From the NCBI GenBank assembly GCA_963383645.1, contig OY726560.1, positions 151,056,546 to 151,120,545 on the forward strand: a DNA stretch of 64,000 nt, written 5' to 3'. Source of the stretch: Muscardinus avellanarius (Eukaryota > Chordata > Mammalia > Rodentia > Gliridae). A program made the position numbers and the translations under genes. The notes under the pieces are model-generated. The model was given only the letters and a program-made list of their open reading frames with translations. It was not told the origin of the DNA and searched no databases. Shown here piece after piece: positions 32,453 through 42,560 of this stretch. Numbering within the stretch: the first letter of the stretch is position 1; each line of letters opens with the position of its first letter.

Positions 32453-32489
<37 letters not shown>
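32266..32489 (+). mobile_element. Dimeric SINE with (CA)n tail
   Basis: Dimer 32268-32437, CA array 32438-32489. 32490-32690 has no recognised feature. Confidence 0.9.
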
Positions 32490-32494
<5 letters not shown>

Positions 32495-33681
32495 GTCTTC
32501 TACATTAAGCAAAAGCAAGCTCTGTCTTTTAGGTTGATTTGTCTCTACATAACAGTCTCTTCATGATGCACTTTCCCCTTTTTTGGTCAATGATGTTTCT
32601 CAGTTGAATTATTTTATGTATGTCAAAGGGCTCTAAAATAGTAGTTACAATTTCCAATTGGCCTTAATAAAGCCATACAAGGAGGCAGACAAATCCATGA
32701 AACATACATAGCCGGGCGCGGTGGCGCACACTTGTAATCCCAGCATTTGGGAGCCTGAGACAGGAGGATCACAGTTCGTGGAGAGCCTCAGCTACTTAGG
32801 TCCTCTGCAACTCAGTAAGACCAGGTTTCAAAATAAAGAATAAAAAATAGAAAAACTTCCGGGAAGATGGCGACCGAGAAAAGCGGGGCTTAAGAGCCCC
32901 GCTAACAACCAATCTCCATTACCACAAAATCAGTGCCTTTCATAGCCAGAAAACACCATCACCAGAGAAAGAAAAAAATCACCAGGCTCCAGAGAGAAAG
33001 CGGACTGAGAACAGAGCTCAGAGCCACAGAGGAGATACATTGGCCTCACGCCTGAGGACGCAGCAGCAGCGCCATACTGCCGGCGGCAGCGGCGAATTCA
33101 CCGGGCGGCTACAGCAAGCCGAGGTGAGCCGCTGCGAAACAGCCAGGCGGGATCTTTCGGCGCAGGGAGCATCTAAAGCTCCTAGTGGCTGAGCTCAGCA
33201 CACGCTGCAGGGACTCAGAGTGGATCTCAAAACCAGAGAAGAAAAAATACGCCAGCCTCATGGCCAAGGGCGTAGCAGTGGCGCCATATTGCCACCGGCG
33301 GCAGCAGCAGTGAATTCACCGAGTCCAGTACAGCTACATCTGCGCACTCAACAACAGTGAGTCAAATTGCGGGCCACAGAGGAGAAATCCCAGTACTGTA
33401 CTCCCTGGGACTTGACCCAGTGGGGGAGTGGCGGTGGCAGAGATATCACACCATAGGAGAACGTGCAACCTGGCACCCCCCATAGTCTAAAGCAGCCTCT
33501 ATCTACTCCCTGGGTTGGAGACTCTGTGATACAACCCAGTAAAGGAGTAGTGGGGTCTGAGATACTACTGACTCGAGATCCAGAACACCTTAAGTGAAGT
33601 CATAGTGACCCAAGGGAAAGAACTCAGAGAAGGCACAAACTTCCGAAATCATGAGAAAGAGGAATAATACTGGAGCAATGA

Positions 33682-34775
33682 ATGCCCACAACCCCACAAC
33701 ATCAGAACCCAATAAAACAGAAAATCAGATTTCTAGAAGATCAAATCAGGAAAATAACTGTAGAAATAATAGAGGTGCTTCGAAAAGAACTCAGAGAGAG
33801 CCAAAAAGAGATAAAGGATGCAATTAATGAAGTAAAGGCCTCAATTCAAAGCATGAACAACCGATTAGACCACATGGAAAACAGAATCTCGCTCTTAGAA
33901 GATGATCATTCCAAAAATGAATGCATAGTTTCTAATCTAGAAAAAAATATCCGACAGCAGGAATCTGACATTGAAGAAATATGGGCCCATTTTTTTTTTT
34001 TTTTGGTGGTACTGGGGTGCCTGGAAGCCCTTCTACCTCCGGGCTACACTCCCAGACCTACTTTTACATTTTTGTTTGGAAACAGGGTCTCCTAAGCCAG
34101 TGCGCACGGCTGGCTTCGAACCTGCACACTCCTCCTGTCTCTGCCTCCCAAGCGCGGGGATTACAAGCGTGCGCCACCATGCCCGGCAATATGGGCCCAT
34201 TTTAAGAGAGCTAACCTAAGAATAATTGGAATAGAGGAGGGAAAAGAAAGTGAAACCAAAGGGATCAACAATCTCTTCAAGGAAGTAATAGCAGAAAATT
34301 TTCCAAACATAGAGCAAGAGGTTGATACACAGGTCCAGGAAACTTATAGAACTCCCTTTAGACAGGATCGGAGAAGAGGATCCCCACGCCACATAATTGT
34401 CAAAATGACCAATGTGGAAGCCAAGCAGAGAATCTTAATGGCAACAAAAACAAAGGGCCAAGTGACATTCAGAGGCAAACAAATTAGAATCACTCCAAAC
34501 TTCCCAAACCAAGTCATGAGAGCCAGAAGGGCTTGGAGTAACATATTCCAAACTCTGAAAAAAAAAGATTCCAGCAAAAAATTTCCTACCCAGCAAAACT
34601 TTCTATCAAATTAGATGGAAAAATAAGAAGCTTCCATGACAAACAGAAACTGAAGGAATTTATGTCTTCAAAACCAGCACTAGAGAAAATACTCAAAGAG
34701 ATTAACTACAAAGAAGAAAAAGGTAGCACACACCAGAACCAGAGAAACAAGATTCTCCATCTAACAGACAACTAA
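33682..34775 (+). pseudogene. Broken L1 ORF1
   Basis: Encodes the L1 RNA-binding protein that coats L1 RNA as a trimer. A long coiled-coil part rich in E, K, I and L (about 33700-33975) is followed by ORF1p-typical motifs: EIWAHF..RANLRIIGI at the RRM start, PRHIIVKM, and ARRAWSNIF in the C-terminal part. It is broken twice: by the SINE at 33995-34187, and by a reading-frame change in the A9 run at 34558-34566 (frame of 33682 before, another after, ending in TAA at 34773). Several in-frame ATGs lie upstream of 33682; the true start is not decided. Confidence 0.85.
33995..34187 (-). mobile_element. Dimeric SINE, hairpin subfamily, inside L1 ORF1
   Basis: Antisense to the L1. Perfect 16-bp duplication AATATGGGCCCATTTT (33978-33993 and 34188-34203). 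On the SINE's own strand the insertion point reads TT|AAAA, the L1 endonuclease preference. This is the youngest of the three nested insertions. Confidence 0.96.
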
Positions 34776-34969
34776 GATTGGTTATCTGTGGAGATTCATT
34801 ATTTATGTTAGTCTTTTACCTATCTCTAAATGGTATTGTTTGCCTTTATTGTTGTTAATTTTTAGGATTTCTAGTTGGAATATTAATATACCTTCAGATA
34901 TAGCATTTGGAAATATTTTATCCAATTCTATTAGTAACTTTTAACTCTGTTTACATTGTCTTTGGATAT

Positions 34970-35480
34970 ACAATTTTTTTTTAGGGAGTTTGTATACTCC
35001 TCTGTTGCCTGTGCCATTGAAATCATATCAAAGAAATCACTGCCAATTTCAATGTTGTGAGGTTTTATGACCCAGATTTTCTTCTAAAAGTTTATAGTCT
35101 TAAGATTTATATTTAGGTCTTTTATCTATTTTGAGTTAATAATTGTATATGGGATTAGGTATGGGTCCAATTTTATTCTTTTCCATGTAATTATTATTTT
35201 TCAACAATATTTAGTTAAAAGATTATTATTTCCACCACCAAATGTTCGTGGAAACCTTGTCAAAAATAACTTGACAATATAGGGAAGAATTTAGCTCTAG
35301 GCTTGTACTTAACTCCAATGGTTTATATATCTGCCTTTAGAACAGTACTACACTGTTTCAATTATTAAAGCTTTATATGGTTTGAAATCAGAAAATATAT
35401 ATCTTCTAGCTTTGTTCTTTTTCAAGATCGTTTTGGGTATCTAGAGTCCATATTCCATATTAGGATAGATTTTTTTATGA
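34970..35480 (-). mobile_element. Antisense L1 ORF2 C-terminal fragment
   Basis: The + strand matches the antisense of L1 ORF2: 'tgttgcctgtgccattgaaatcatatcaaagaaatcactgcc', 'tctattttgagttaataattgtatatgggattaggtatgggtcc', 'aaagctttatatggtttgaaatcag', 'tttgttctttttcaagatcgttttgggtat'. It lies inside the target duplications of the L1 insertion, so it arrived with it or was made during it. Confidence 0.8.
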
Positions 35481-36229
35481 AAAATAAATATATAAATATA
35501 TGATAGTTTCACCTAAAAAATAGAAAAAAAAATTCTCTGGTAAGAAAGAAAGCAAAAAGAAATATTGAAATGTTATCTTTAAGTCATCAAAAGCTTGGTA
35601 TCAGACAAATGAAACGGTTATGTGAGATTATCATTTTTAATTTTGGATAAATTGCTATAATGCTAGATGTCAACCACTAAGCCAAGCATGGGAAGGAGGG
35701 ATGGGGAGAGAATGGGGTGGGGATCAGGTGGGGGCTGACTGGGTGATGTGTGCATGTATGTCTATAAAAGTTTGTATCTCACTATGATGTATGAATACAG
35801 TGCACCAATTAAAAAATAAATAAATAAATAAAAATTAAAAAAAAAGAATAAAAAATATGGTAGGGTGTGTAGTTCGAAGGTCAAATGCCCCTGGGTTCCA
35901 TCCCCAAACCCACAAAAAATAAATAAATAAACAAATAAAATAAAAGACTAAAAAATAGGGCTGGGAGTGTAGCTCGGAGGTGGGAATACCCCGGGTTTGA
36001 TCCCCAGTGCCTCAATAAATGAATAAATAAATAAATAAATAAATAAATAAATGCTGGAGGTTCCATCCCCAGACCTGCAAAAAATAATTAAATAAATAAA
36101 TAAATAAATAAAAATCCATGAAACATTGGCTGATCATTGGCCACATGTCAAGTTTGGCATGTATCTTTGTCTACGCAAGCTAACAACAAAACACATAGAG
36201 TAGCTGCTTATACAAGGCAGGAATCGACA

Positions 36230-36425
36230 GCCGGACGTGGTGGTGCACGCTTGAAATCCCAGTACTTGGGAGGCTGAGACAGAAGGATCGCAGGTTTGAG
36301 GACAGCCTCAGTAAGCAGTGAGACTCAGCAACCTAGAGAGACTCTTTCAAAATAAATATAAAACAGGGCTGGGGGTGTAGTTCAGAGGTAGAATGCCCTG
36401 AGTTCAATCTTCTACCAAAACCCAA
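36230..36425 (+). mobile_element. Dimeric SINE (sense)
   Basis: Full dimer with short B1 unit; it ends '...ctaccaaaacccaaaatg'. Confidence 0.9.
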
Positions 36426-36434
36426 AATGAACAA

Positions 36435-36605
36435 AAACACCGAGACAGCAGGAATTTATTTTCTGCAGTTCTGGAGGCTGGATCCTCAGGGTCAAGGTGC
36501 TGGCAAATTCAGTGTGTGATGTTGACCTGTTTTCTGGTTTATAGATGGACATTTTTCTTTCTGTGTCCTTACGTGGTGGAAGGAGCAAGGGACAGGGTAA
36601 AGAAT
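36435..36605 (-). mobile_element. MaLR-type LTR (antisense), first part
   Basis: 'ggaatttattttctgcagttctggaggctgg', 'aggtgctggcaaattcagtg', 'ttctgtgtccttacgtggtggaagg'. It continues at 37641-37775 ('gggtactaatcccatttatgtggtactcacctcccaaaggcc...acacatggatttaggggcacattacatttag'). Confidence 0.75.
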
Positions 36606-37640
36606 TATTTATTTGTTGGTACTGAGGATTGTACTCAGGGAAGTTCTACCTCTGAGCTACACTCCAGCCCAATTTTAATTTTTTATGTTATTTATTTATT
36701 TTTGTGGTGCTGGGGTTTGAACCCAGGGGACAGTCTACCTCCAAGCTATATACCCAGGCCCATTTTAATTTTATTGGAAACAGAATCTCCCTGAGTAGCT
36801 GAAAGCCTTGCTAAGTTGCTGAGTTTGCCTTGAAACCTGCACTCCTCCTGTTTCAGCTTCCTAAGGATTACAGATGTACACCACCATCCCTGGCTTATCA
36901 TTTTTTATGTTGAAACAGGGTCTTGTTAAGTTGCTGATGCTGGCCTCACACCTGCAACCTCCTTTTTTTTTTTGGTGGTAGTGGGGTTCCTGGAAACCCT
37001 TGCTACCTCTGGGCTACACTCCCAGACCTATCTTATACTTTTTTTAAATTTGGAAACAGGGTCTCTTAAGCCAGCGCGGCTGGCTTTGAACCTGTGCAAT
37101 CCTCCTGTCTCCGCCTCCCAAGCAGGGGGATTACAAGCGTGCCCACCACGCCCGGCACAACCCTCTTTTTGTATCCTCAAAGGTACTGGGATTACAGGCA
37201 AGTACCAACATGCTTGGCTGACATCTCTTTTTTTTTTTTTTTTTTTGTGGTACGGGGGATGGAACCTGGCGGCATTCTACCTCCGAACTACACCCCAGTC
37301 TGATTTTTTATTTTTATTTTTTTGTGGTACTGGGGGTGGAATCTCCCAGACCTGTTTTATACTTTATTTGGAAACAGTGTCTCACTAAGCTGCTGAGAGC
37401 TTCACTAAGTAGTGGAAGCTGGCTTCAAACCTGTGTAATCCTCCTGTCTCAGCCTCCCAAGTGTGGGGATTACAAGCGTGTGCCAACATTTCTGGCTTTA
37501 TTCTTTATTTTGAAACAGAGTTCATTGAGTTGCTAAGGGCCTCACTAAGTAGCTGAGGCTGGCCTGGAACTGTGATCCTCCTGTCTCAGCCTCCCAAATG
37601 CTGAGATTACAAGTATGCATCACCACGCCCGGCTGTCATC
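36606..37640 (-). mobile_element. Nest of antisense SINEs in the MaLR LTR
   Basis: ID unit 36615-36675; dimer 36697-36895; B1 unit 36896-36962 continuing at 37181-37220, split by a hairpin-subfamily dimer 36963-37157; ID unit 37229-37300; inner dimer 37318-37497; B1 unit 37498-37634. All antisense. Confidence 0.85.
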
Positions 37641-37775
37641 TTTTAGAAGGGTACTAATCCCATTTATGTGGTACTCACCTCCCAAAGGCCTCGTCTCTAA
37701 TACTCTCACCTTGCCCTTAGGCCTTTAACACATGGATTTAGGGGCACATTACATTTAGTTCATTGCATTCTGCCC
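37641..37775 (-). mobile_element. MaLR-type LTR (antisense), second part
   Basis: Rest of the LTR begun at 36435, rejoined after the SINE nest. Confidence 0.7.
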
Positions 37776-37785
37776 CTAGAGTTCA

Positions 37786-38209
37786 CTAGAGAAACAGAAC
37801 GCTAGTACACATATAGGCCTATGAAGCATATTTATTACGAGGGGCTGGCTATGAGATCATGAGGGTTGGGGGAGCCCCATGATCTGCTGTCTATGAGCTA
37901 GAGAAACTTGAAAGCCTGTAGTGTAGTTTACATCCAAACCCCGGGACCTAAGAACCAGAGAAGCTGATGTATAAGTCTTCGTCCAAGTCTGAAGGTCTGA
38001 GAACCAGCAGCTCAGATGTCTGCGGGTAGGAGATGGATGACCCAGTTCCCCCAGAAAGCAATTTGCCCTTCCTCTGCCTTTTGTCTCATTCCAGCTCTTA
38101 GCCCATTGGATAGTGACCGCCTACATAGGTGAAGACAACTTCTCTCCTGATTCTTTCAATTTAAATACTAATCTCTCCTGGAAACACACACACACACATA
38201 CCACACACA

Positions 38210-38250
<41 letters not shown>

Positions 38251-38311
38251 TCATGTTTTATCAGCTCTGGGCATCTTGTAGTCCAATTGGCCCATAAAAT
38301 TAATTATCACA
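37786..38311 (-). mobile_element. ERVL-type (MLT2-like) LTR (antisense)
   Basis: Antisense landmarks: 'cactagagaaacagaacgc', 'gaggggctggctatgagatcatgag', 'ccattggatagtgaccgcctacatagg', 'tcaatttaaatactaatctctcctggaaacac', end 'ggcccataaaattaattatcaca'. A (CA)n array has expanded inside at 38184-38247. Confidence 0.72.
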
Positions 38312-38329
38312 TGGACTAGAAATATAGTC

Positions 38330-38435
38330 AATAAAACAGGGTCTTGCTAAGTTGCTGAGGCTGGCTTTGAACCTGCAGTCCTCCTGTTTCAGCCTCCCAA
38401 GTACTGGGATTATAGGCATGAAGCACCACGGCCAG
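38330..38435 (-). mobile_element. SINE B1 unit (antisense)
   Basis: 'aaacagggtcttgctaagttgctgaggctgg...gcaccacggccagcc'; ID unit absent. Confidence 0.82.
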
Positions 38436-38495
38436 CCCCATCATTATTTATGTAGGATCAATTATGTAAATATGTTTCCTTGCATGCATCGATTT

Positions 38496-39250
38496 CAGTG
38501 CTGGAAGAACTCTTAGTGATCATCCCTTTTAGTATGGAAACTGAAGCTGGGCGAGGTGGTGCACACTTGTAATCTCAATTCTTGGGAGGCTGAGACAAGA
38601 GGATTGCAGGTTTGAGGCCAGCCTTAGCTACTTAGCGAGGCCCTGTACAACTTAGTGAGACCTTGTTTCAAAGTAAAGAATAAAAACTAGGTCTGGGGGT
38701 GTACCTTGGAGGTAGAATGCCCTGGGTTCCATTCCCAGAACCACAAAAGAAAAAAAAAAAAAAAAAAAAAAGCCGGGCATGGTGGTGTACACTTGTAATC
38801 CCAGCATTCGGGAAGCAGAGACCAGAGGATCATACAGGTTTGAAGCCAGCCTCAGCTACTGAGTGAGGCTCTCAGCAATTTAGTGAGACCCTGTGTCCAA
38901 ATAAAGTATAAAATAGGTCTGGGAGTATAGCCCGGAGGTAGAAAAGGCCCTGGGTACCACAAAAATAAATAAATAAATAAATAAATAAATAAATAGACTA
39001 GGCCAGGAGTGTAATCCCAGCATTTGAGAGGCTGAGACAGGAAGATTCAGTTCACGAACAGCCTCAGCTACTTAGGCCCTTTGCAACTCAGTGAGACCCT
39101 GTTTCACTGGGGGTCATCAGACTGGGGCTATACCTCAGAGATAGAATGCCCCTGGGTTCCACCCCTAATACCACAAAAAACAAACAAACCTAAGACAGAA
39201 AGAGATTAGCTTGGCCCAGATCACACAGAACTGACTGGAACTCCTCAGTG
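38496..39250 (+). mobile_element. Ancient core-SINE (MIR-like), split by three SINEs
   Basis: The left piece 'gtgctggaagaactcttagtgatcatccc...atggaaactgaag' (38498-38543) continues as 'gattagcttggcccagatcacacagaactgactggaactc' (39205-39245). Together they match the old mammalian 'gagctggaagggaccttagagatcat...gaaactgagg...gacttgcccaaggtcacacagc' repeat. The gap holds the SINEs of 38544-39186. Confidence 0.65.
38544..39186 (+). mobile_element. Three consecutive sense SINEs
   Basis: Dimers at 38544-38770, 38771-38996 (tail (AAAT)n) and 39003-39186 (5'-truncated, with an insertion in the linker). Confidence 0.9.
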
Positions 39251-39261
39251 AATATACGTAA

Positions 39262-39310
39262 ATCAGTATAAATATACATATACATATACATATATATATA
39301 CACACATATA
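39262..39310. repeat. AT-rich (ACATAT)n tract
   Basis: 'tatacatatacatatacatatatatatacacacatatat', an imperfect simple repeat. Confidence 0.88.
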
Positions 39311-39831
39311 TGGTCATTGTTGTTTTAAAAAGTAGAGCAGCATTGTATAAATTTTCTGTTCTAACCTGGGTGACACCAGGCAGGAGGACCTCGAATTTCA
39401 AAGCTGGAAGAGGATGACGAAGGTTGGAATAACCGCAGACCTAGGACGGAGAAGCCAGCCAGGGAGGAGAGAAGCTGCGGGGTCCCTCAAACAAACCAAA
39501 GTGGGAGCAAAGCAACTGTGGCCGGAGACTGGGGAAGACTCCTGTCCAAACTAAGCATTTTCTCTTTCCTCCCTCTGCTCAGCCAGGCGAGGGCTTTGCC
39601 TCCACCAAAACCCTGTTGCCTTTGGAGCCCAAGGGAGAGAACAGTAGACATTTGGGTCACACAGATTAGAGGAACATCTTCCTGCCAGGCTTTCCTCTCT
39701 GCTGAGGACTGCGTATGAACTCTGGATTAATAGGTAACCAACCCCATATGCTGGTATTAGTTAATGACTGACTGATTTCTTTTTCCCCCAAGCTGCTGTC
39801 AGGCAGTTTTTCTAATTAATTTCATTCAAAA
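39311..39831. other. Sequence without recognised features
   Basis: 520 bp, SINE-free, moderately GC-rich in the middle. No coding signal I can defend. Confidence 0.4.
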
Positions 39832-40003
39832 CAGTGGAGCTTAATCCTAGCTGTACATTAGAACCAGCTGGGGATCTTAGAAAAATCACTAATGCCAGGA
39901 CCCTGCCCCAATTAAATTCTACCTTAATTGATCTGAGGTCCAAGAATTGGCATGTTAGAAAAGCTCCCAGGTGATTCCCAGGTACTTAGGTTTGGAACCA
40001 CTG
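39832..40003. mobile_element. MER5-type hAT DNA transposon
   Basis: 172 bp with terminal inverted repeats cagtgg...ccactg and the MER5 interior ('tacattagaaccagctggggatctta', 'gaattggcatgttagaaaagctcccaggtgattcc'). The flanks attcaaaa and atttaaaa are an 8-bp hAT target duplication with one change. Non-autonomous and ancient. Confidence 0.85.
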
Positions 40004-40495
40004 ATTTAAAACATCAGGAAAAATTTAAATCAACTAATCAGTTGTTTTAAACAGCGTTGTTGTCTTCACATCCGTCAATATGATTCATTAAATAAAAACG
40101 AAGAAATTAGCAGGACATGCTGCCTTCGTGGGACTTTCTCATTACTCACTTTTTGCTAAGTAAAGACAACACATGGCTGCATTCAGCAATCAAAATGAAA
40201 CGGGTGGTTCTGCTGAAACTTCTGATCTTCATTATCTTCGTCCAAATTACATCACAAAGATCTGATACAGTAACCACAAACCCCCTAACTCTTAGTTGAG
40301 ATCTCTGGGCAGCCCACCAACGCAGTACTTACAGGGAAAGGTTCCAGGACATTTTGTTGTCGTGGGACTTCGTGTGTGTGTTACGGCAATTCAACAATGA
40401 AATCAGTGTGGGTGGAATCATTAGAAATGTGGAAGTTCTTCATACTTTGGGTCCTCACATTTTTAAATTTTAGGTTAAAAGTATTACCTCCCTTA
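40004..40495. other. Sequence without recognised features
   Basis: A 60-codon open frame (40117-40299) has a hydrophobic run (VVLLKLLIFIIFVQI) like a signal peptide, but no family is recognised and nothing supports expression. I do not call it a gene. Confidence 0.4.
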
Positions 40496-40496
40496 G

Positions 40497-40665
40497 GCCA
40501 GGCGTGGTGGCCCAGGCTTGTACACAGTACTTGGGAGGCTGAGGCAGGAGGGTAGGTGTTTGCCACAGCCTCAGCTACTTAGTGAGGCCCTCTTTCAAAA
40601 TAAGGAAGAAAATGGTCTGGCTGGGGGTGTAGCTTGGAGAATGCCCCTGGGTTCAACCCCCAGCA

Positions 40666-40712
<47 letters not shown>
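40497..40712 (+). mobile_element. Dimeric SINE with (CA)n tail
   Basis: Dimer 40497-40667 and a (CA)n array 40668-40712. The next 390 bp to 41105 show no recognised feature. Confidence 0.92.
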
Positions 40713-40717
<5 letters not shown>

Positions 40718-41118
40718 CTTCCTTATCTGCCACCTCTAAGGCATTAGAGAAGGCAGAGGTGAAAGACTGATTTATAAAAACCAGGAGAGTGATTAAAGGT
40801 CATTGGTGGCCATCTGATACAAGATTTCTCCGAGATCACACAGTTGAGCGGGCCTGGTGTGGACTGGGGGTCTTGTTCTACAAATTCATTCTGTTCAAGA
40901 TACCACCTGGCCATCTCACCTGTCCACTCCATTAACTGACCCCTGGTACGAAGTCCTCTCAGACCCATCTTGCTTACTTTGGGACGCAGCGGCCCTCTGT
41001 CCTTTCCTCTCCGCTGTTTGACTGTCCTGCCCACACTTGGGTATTTTATTGTTACAAGTTCCTCTTCATTATTGTGCATTTATTGTATTCCTTCTGTTGT
41101 CAAATGTTACAAGGCTCT

Positions 41119-41327
41119 TTTTTGTGTGCATGTGTGGTACTGGGGGAGGAACCCAGGGGCTTTCTACCTCCGGGCTATATTCCCAAGCCTATTTTATACT
41201 TTATTTGGAAGTAGGGTCTCACTAAGTTGCTGAGAGCCTAAGTAGCTGAGGTTGGCTTCGAACCTGTGATCCTCCTGTCTCAGCCTCCCGAGCGCTGGGA
41301 TTACAAGTGTGCACCATCACGCCCGTA
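41119..41327 (-). mobile_element. Dimeric SINE at the edge of the CpG island
   Basis: Antisense dimer with a perfect 13-bp duplication GTTACAAGGCTCT (41106-41118 and 41328-41340). The right-hand duplication abuts the CpG island. Confidence 0.94.
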
Positions 41328-41858
41328 GTTACAAGGCTCTAATAGGAAACCTCAGAAGAGAACTGTGCTCCGCAGAGCCTAGCCCGCCTAGCCGGACGGG
41401 CCTGGAGTCTCCCAACCAGCCCCCTGGGTCGCCCTTCTGGCTCAGTTTCCGCGGGCTCTCAGGCCTTTGGGGAACGCACGAGGGGGAGTAGGATGCAGGG
41501 ACTCGGCCTATTTCAGGGGCAACTGGAAGGAATGAATAAGCCGCCGGCATGGGAGCAGAGGCCTCGGGAGCGGGCCTCCGCCCCCCAGGCCGCGCGAGGA
41601 GGGCAACCGGCCAGTCCAGCCTGACTCAGCCAGGGTCAGGGCCCGCCCGAGGCCGCGGGCGGGCAGGCGGGCAGGCGGGCCAACTAGTGGAAGGGCCTAG
41701 AGAGGAGCGTGAGCAGCTGGGGCCGATGGAGAAGAGGGAGGAGGAAAACCCCGGGGCAGGAGCTGGGGGAGAAACCCAGGAGATGTCGGGGAGAAGCTGA
41801 CTGCGGGCACCCACTGAAAGAGAGCTGGAAGGGCAAAGGCGTGAGGAGGAAACAACGG

Positions 41859-42053
41859 GGGGCGGAGCCTGCGGGCCGGGGCGGGGCCGGGGCGGAGCCT
41901 GCGCGGCGTCGGGGAGCCGCCGGCGGAGGGTCCGGGGCGGGGCCTGCGAGGCGCGGGGAGGATCCAGCGGAGGGGCGGAGCCTGCGCGGCGTCGGGGGAG
42001 GAGCCAGAGGCGGGCTCGGGGCGGGGCCAGGGGAGGGGCGGAGCCGGCGGGCC
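41859..42053 (+). repeat. Tandem GC-box repeats upstream of INPP5F
   Basis: Five units share GGGGCGGAGCCTGCG or close variants, at 41859, 41889, 41934, 41972 and 42035. Units 2 and 4 extend identically for 26 bp, through 'gcggcgtcgggg'. Each unit holds an Sp/KLF-type site. Confidence 0.88.
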
Positions 42054-42319
42054 GGGAAGGCGCCCGGAAAGAGGCGGCAGGGGGAGGGGCCCGGGGAGGG
42101 CGGCGCGGGGGAGAGGCCTCGGCGGCCGCGCCGGGGCGCGTTCTCCTCGGGCGGGTCGGCCCCGGGGCGCTCCTCCGCCTGCCGCCTGGCCGTCCCGGGC
42201 CCCGGCTGCTCCCTGAGGGCGGGCTCTGGCGGCCGCGCCGACGCGGACGCCCCGTGCGCTCCGCGGCCCGCCGCCAGGCCCGGGGCCGGGGCCGCCGCCT
42301 CCCTGGGCGCGGGGCCGGC

Positions 42320-42416
42320 ATGGAGCTCTTCCAAGCCAAGGACCACTACATCCTGCAGCGGGGCGAGCGCGCGCTGTGGTGCAGCCGCCGCGACGGCGGC
42401 CTCCAGCTGCGACCCG
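42320..42416 (+). CDS. INPP5F: INPP5F (SAC2) coding exon 1
   Basis: INPP5F is a Sac-domain phosphoinositide phosphatase (PI4P 4-phosphatase) of early endosomes and recycling membranes. This exon encodes only the N-terminus: 32 residues beginning MELFQAKDHYILQRGERALW and ending LQLRP, which agrees with the INPP5F N-terminus as I recall it, with R rather than Q at residue 14. The ATG has G at -3 and G at +4, a strong context. The exon ends after the first base of a codon, and 'g|gtgagc' at 42417 is a consensus donor. CCC-G joined to an exon 2 beginning CA gives the expected P-A. The rest of the roughly 1,130-residue protein lies outside the window. An in-frame upstream extension is open but has no nearby ATG. 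Confidence 0.93.
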
Positions 42417-42560
42417 GTGAGCGCGGGCGGCGGGCGGGCGGGCCGGAGACCCCGCAGCCCCGCGCGGGAAGTTGCGGGTCCCGGAGCTCAGCGGGACAGC
42501 CCCTTGGACGTCCCCGGGCTCTGGTCCCTTGTTCTCAAGCGTGGCTGGGCGATGGCTGCT

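Larger units (their letters stand above)
32850..35842 (+). mobile_element. Rearranged L1 ('half-L1' layout)
   Basis: A LINE-1 inserted in the SINE linker, with target duplication AAAGAATAAAAAATA (32835-32849 and 35843-35857). Order: 5' UTR 32850-33681, with a YY1-like AAGATGGCG at 32864-32872 and two related modules 211 bp apart; damaged ORF1 to 34775; an antisense ORF2 piece 34970-35480; then an L1-type 3' end with a G-rich tract (about 35690-35735) and A-rich tail. No sense ORF2 is present, so it cannot move by itself. Length is 3.0 kb against about 6-7 kb for a full L1. Confidence 0.88.
32706..36111 (+). mobile_element. SINE that hosts an L1 insertion (outermost level)
   Basis: The B1 unit lies at 32711-32849; ID-unit material lies at 35858-35912, 35950-36024 and 36055-36080, separated by (AAAT)n. 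The whole block is flanked by a perfect 15-bp duplication AAATCCATGAAACAT (32691-32705 and 36112-36126). The repeated ID units suggest one or two more SINE insertions in the right part. Confidence 0.9.
41345..42560 (+). promoter_or_regulatory. INPP5F: CpG island promoter of INPP5F
   Basis: Dense CpG from about 41345 to 42560, in sharp contrast to the CpG-poor flanks. It covers the start codon and first splice donor. No TATA box is evident, so dispersed initiation is expected. Visible elements: many GC boxes, an AP-1 consensus TGACTCA at 41622-41628, and a G-rich direct repeat (gggcaggc)n at 41651-41681. Large open frames here on both strands (up to 374 codons) arise from low stop frequency in GC-rich DNA. 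The transcription start site cannot be fixed from sequence alone. Confidence 0.88.

Noticed and set aside
40117..40299. Small open frame with a signal-peptide-like hydrophobic run
   Set aside because: Only 60 codons, no recognised family, no splice or promoter context; AT-rich DNA often yields such runs.
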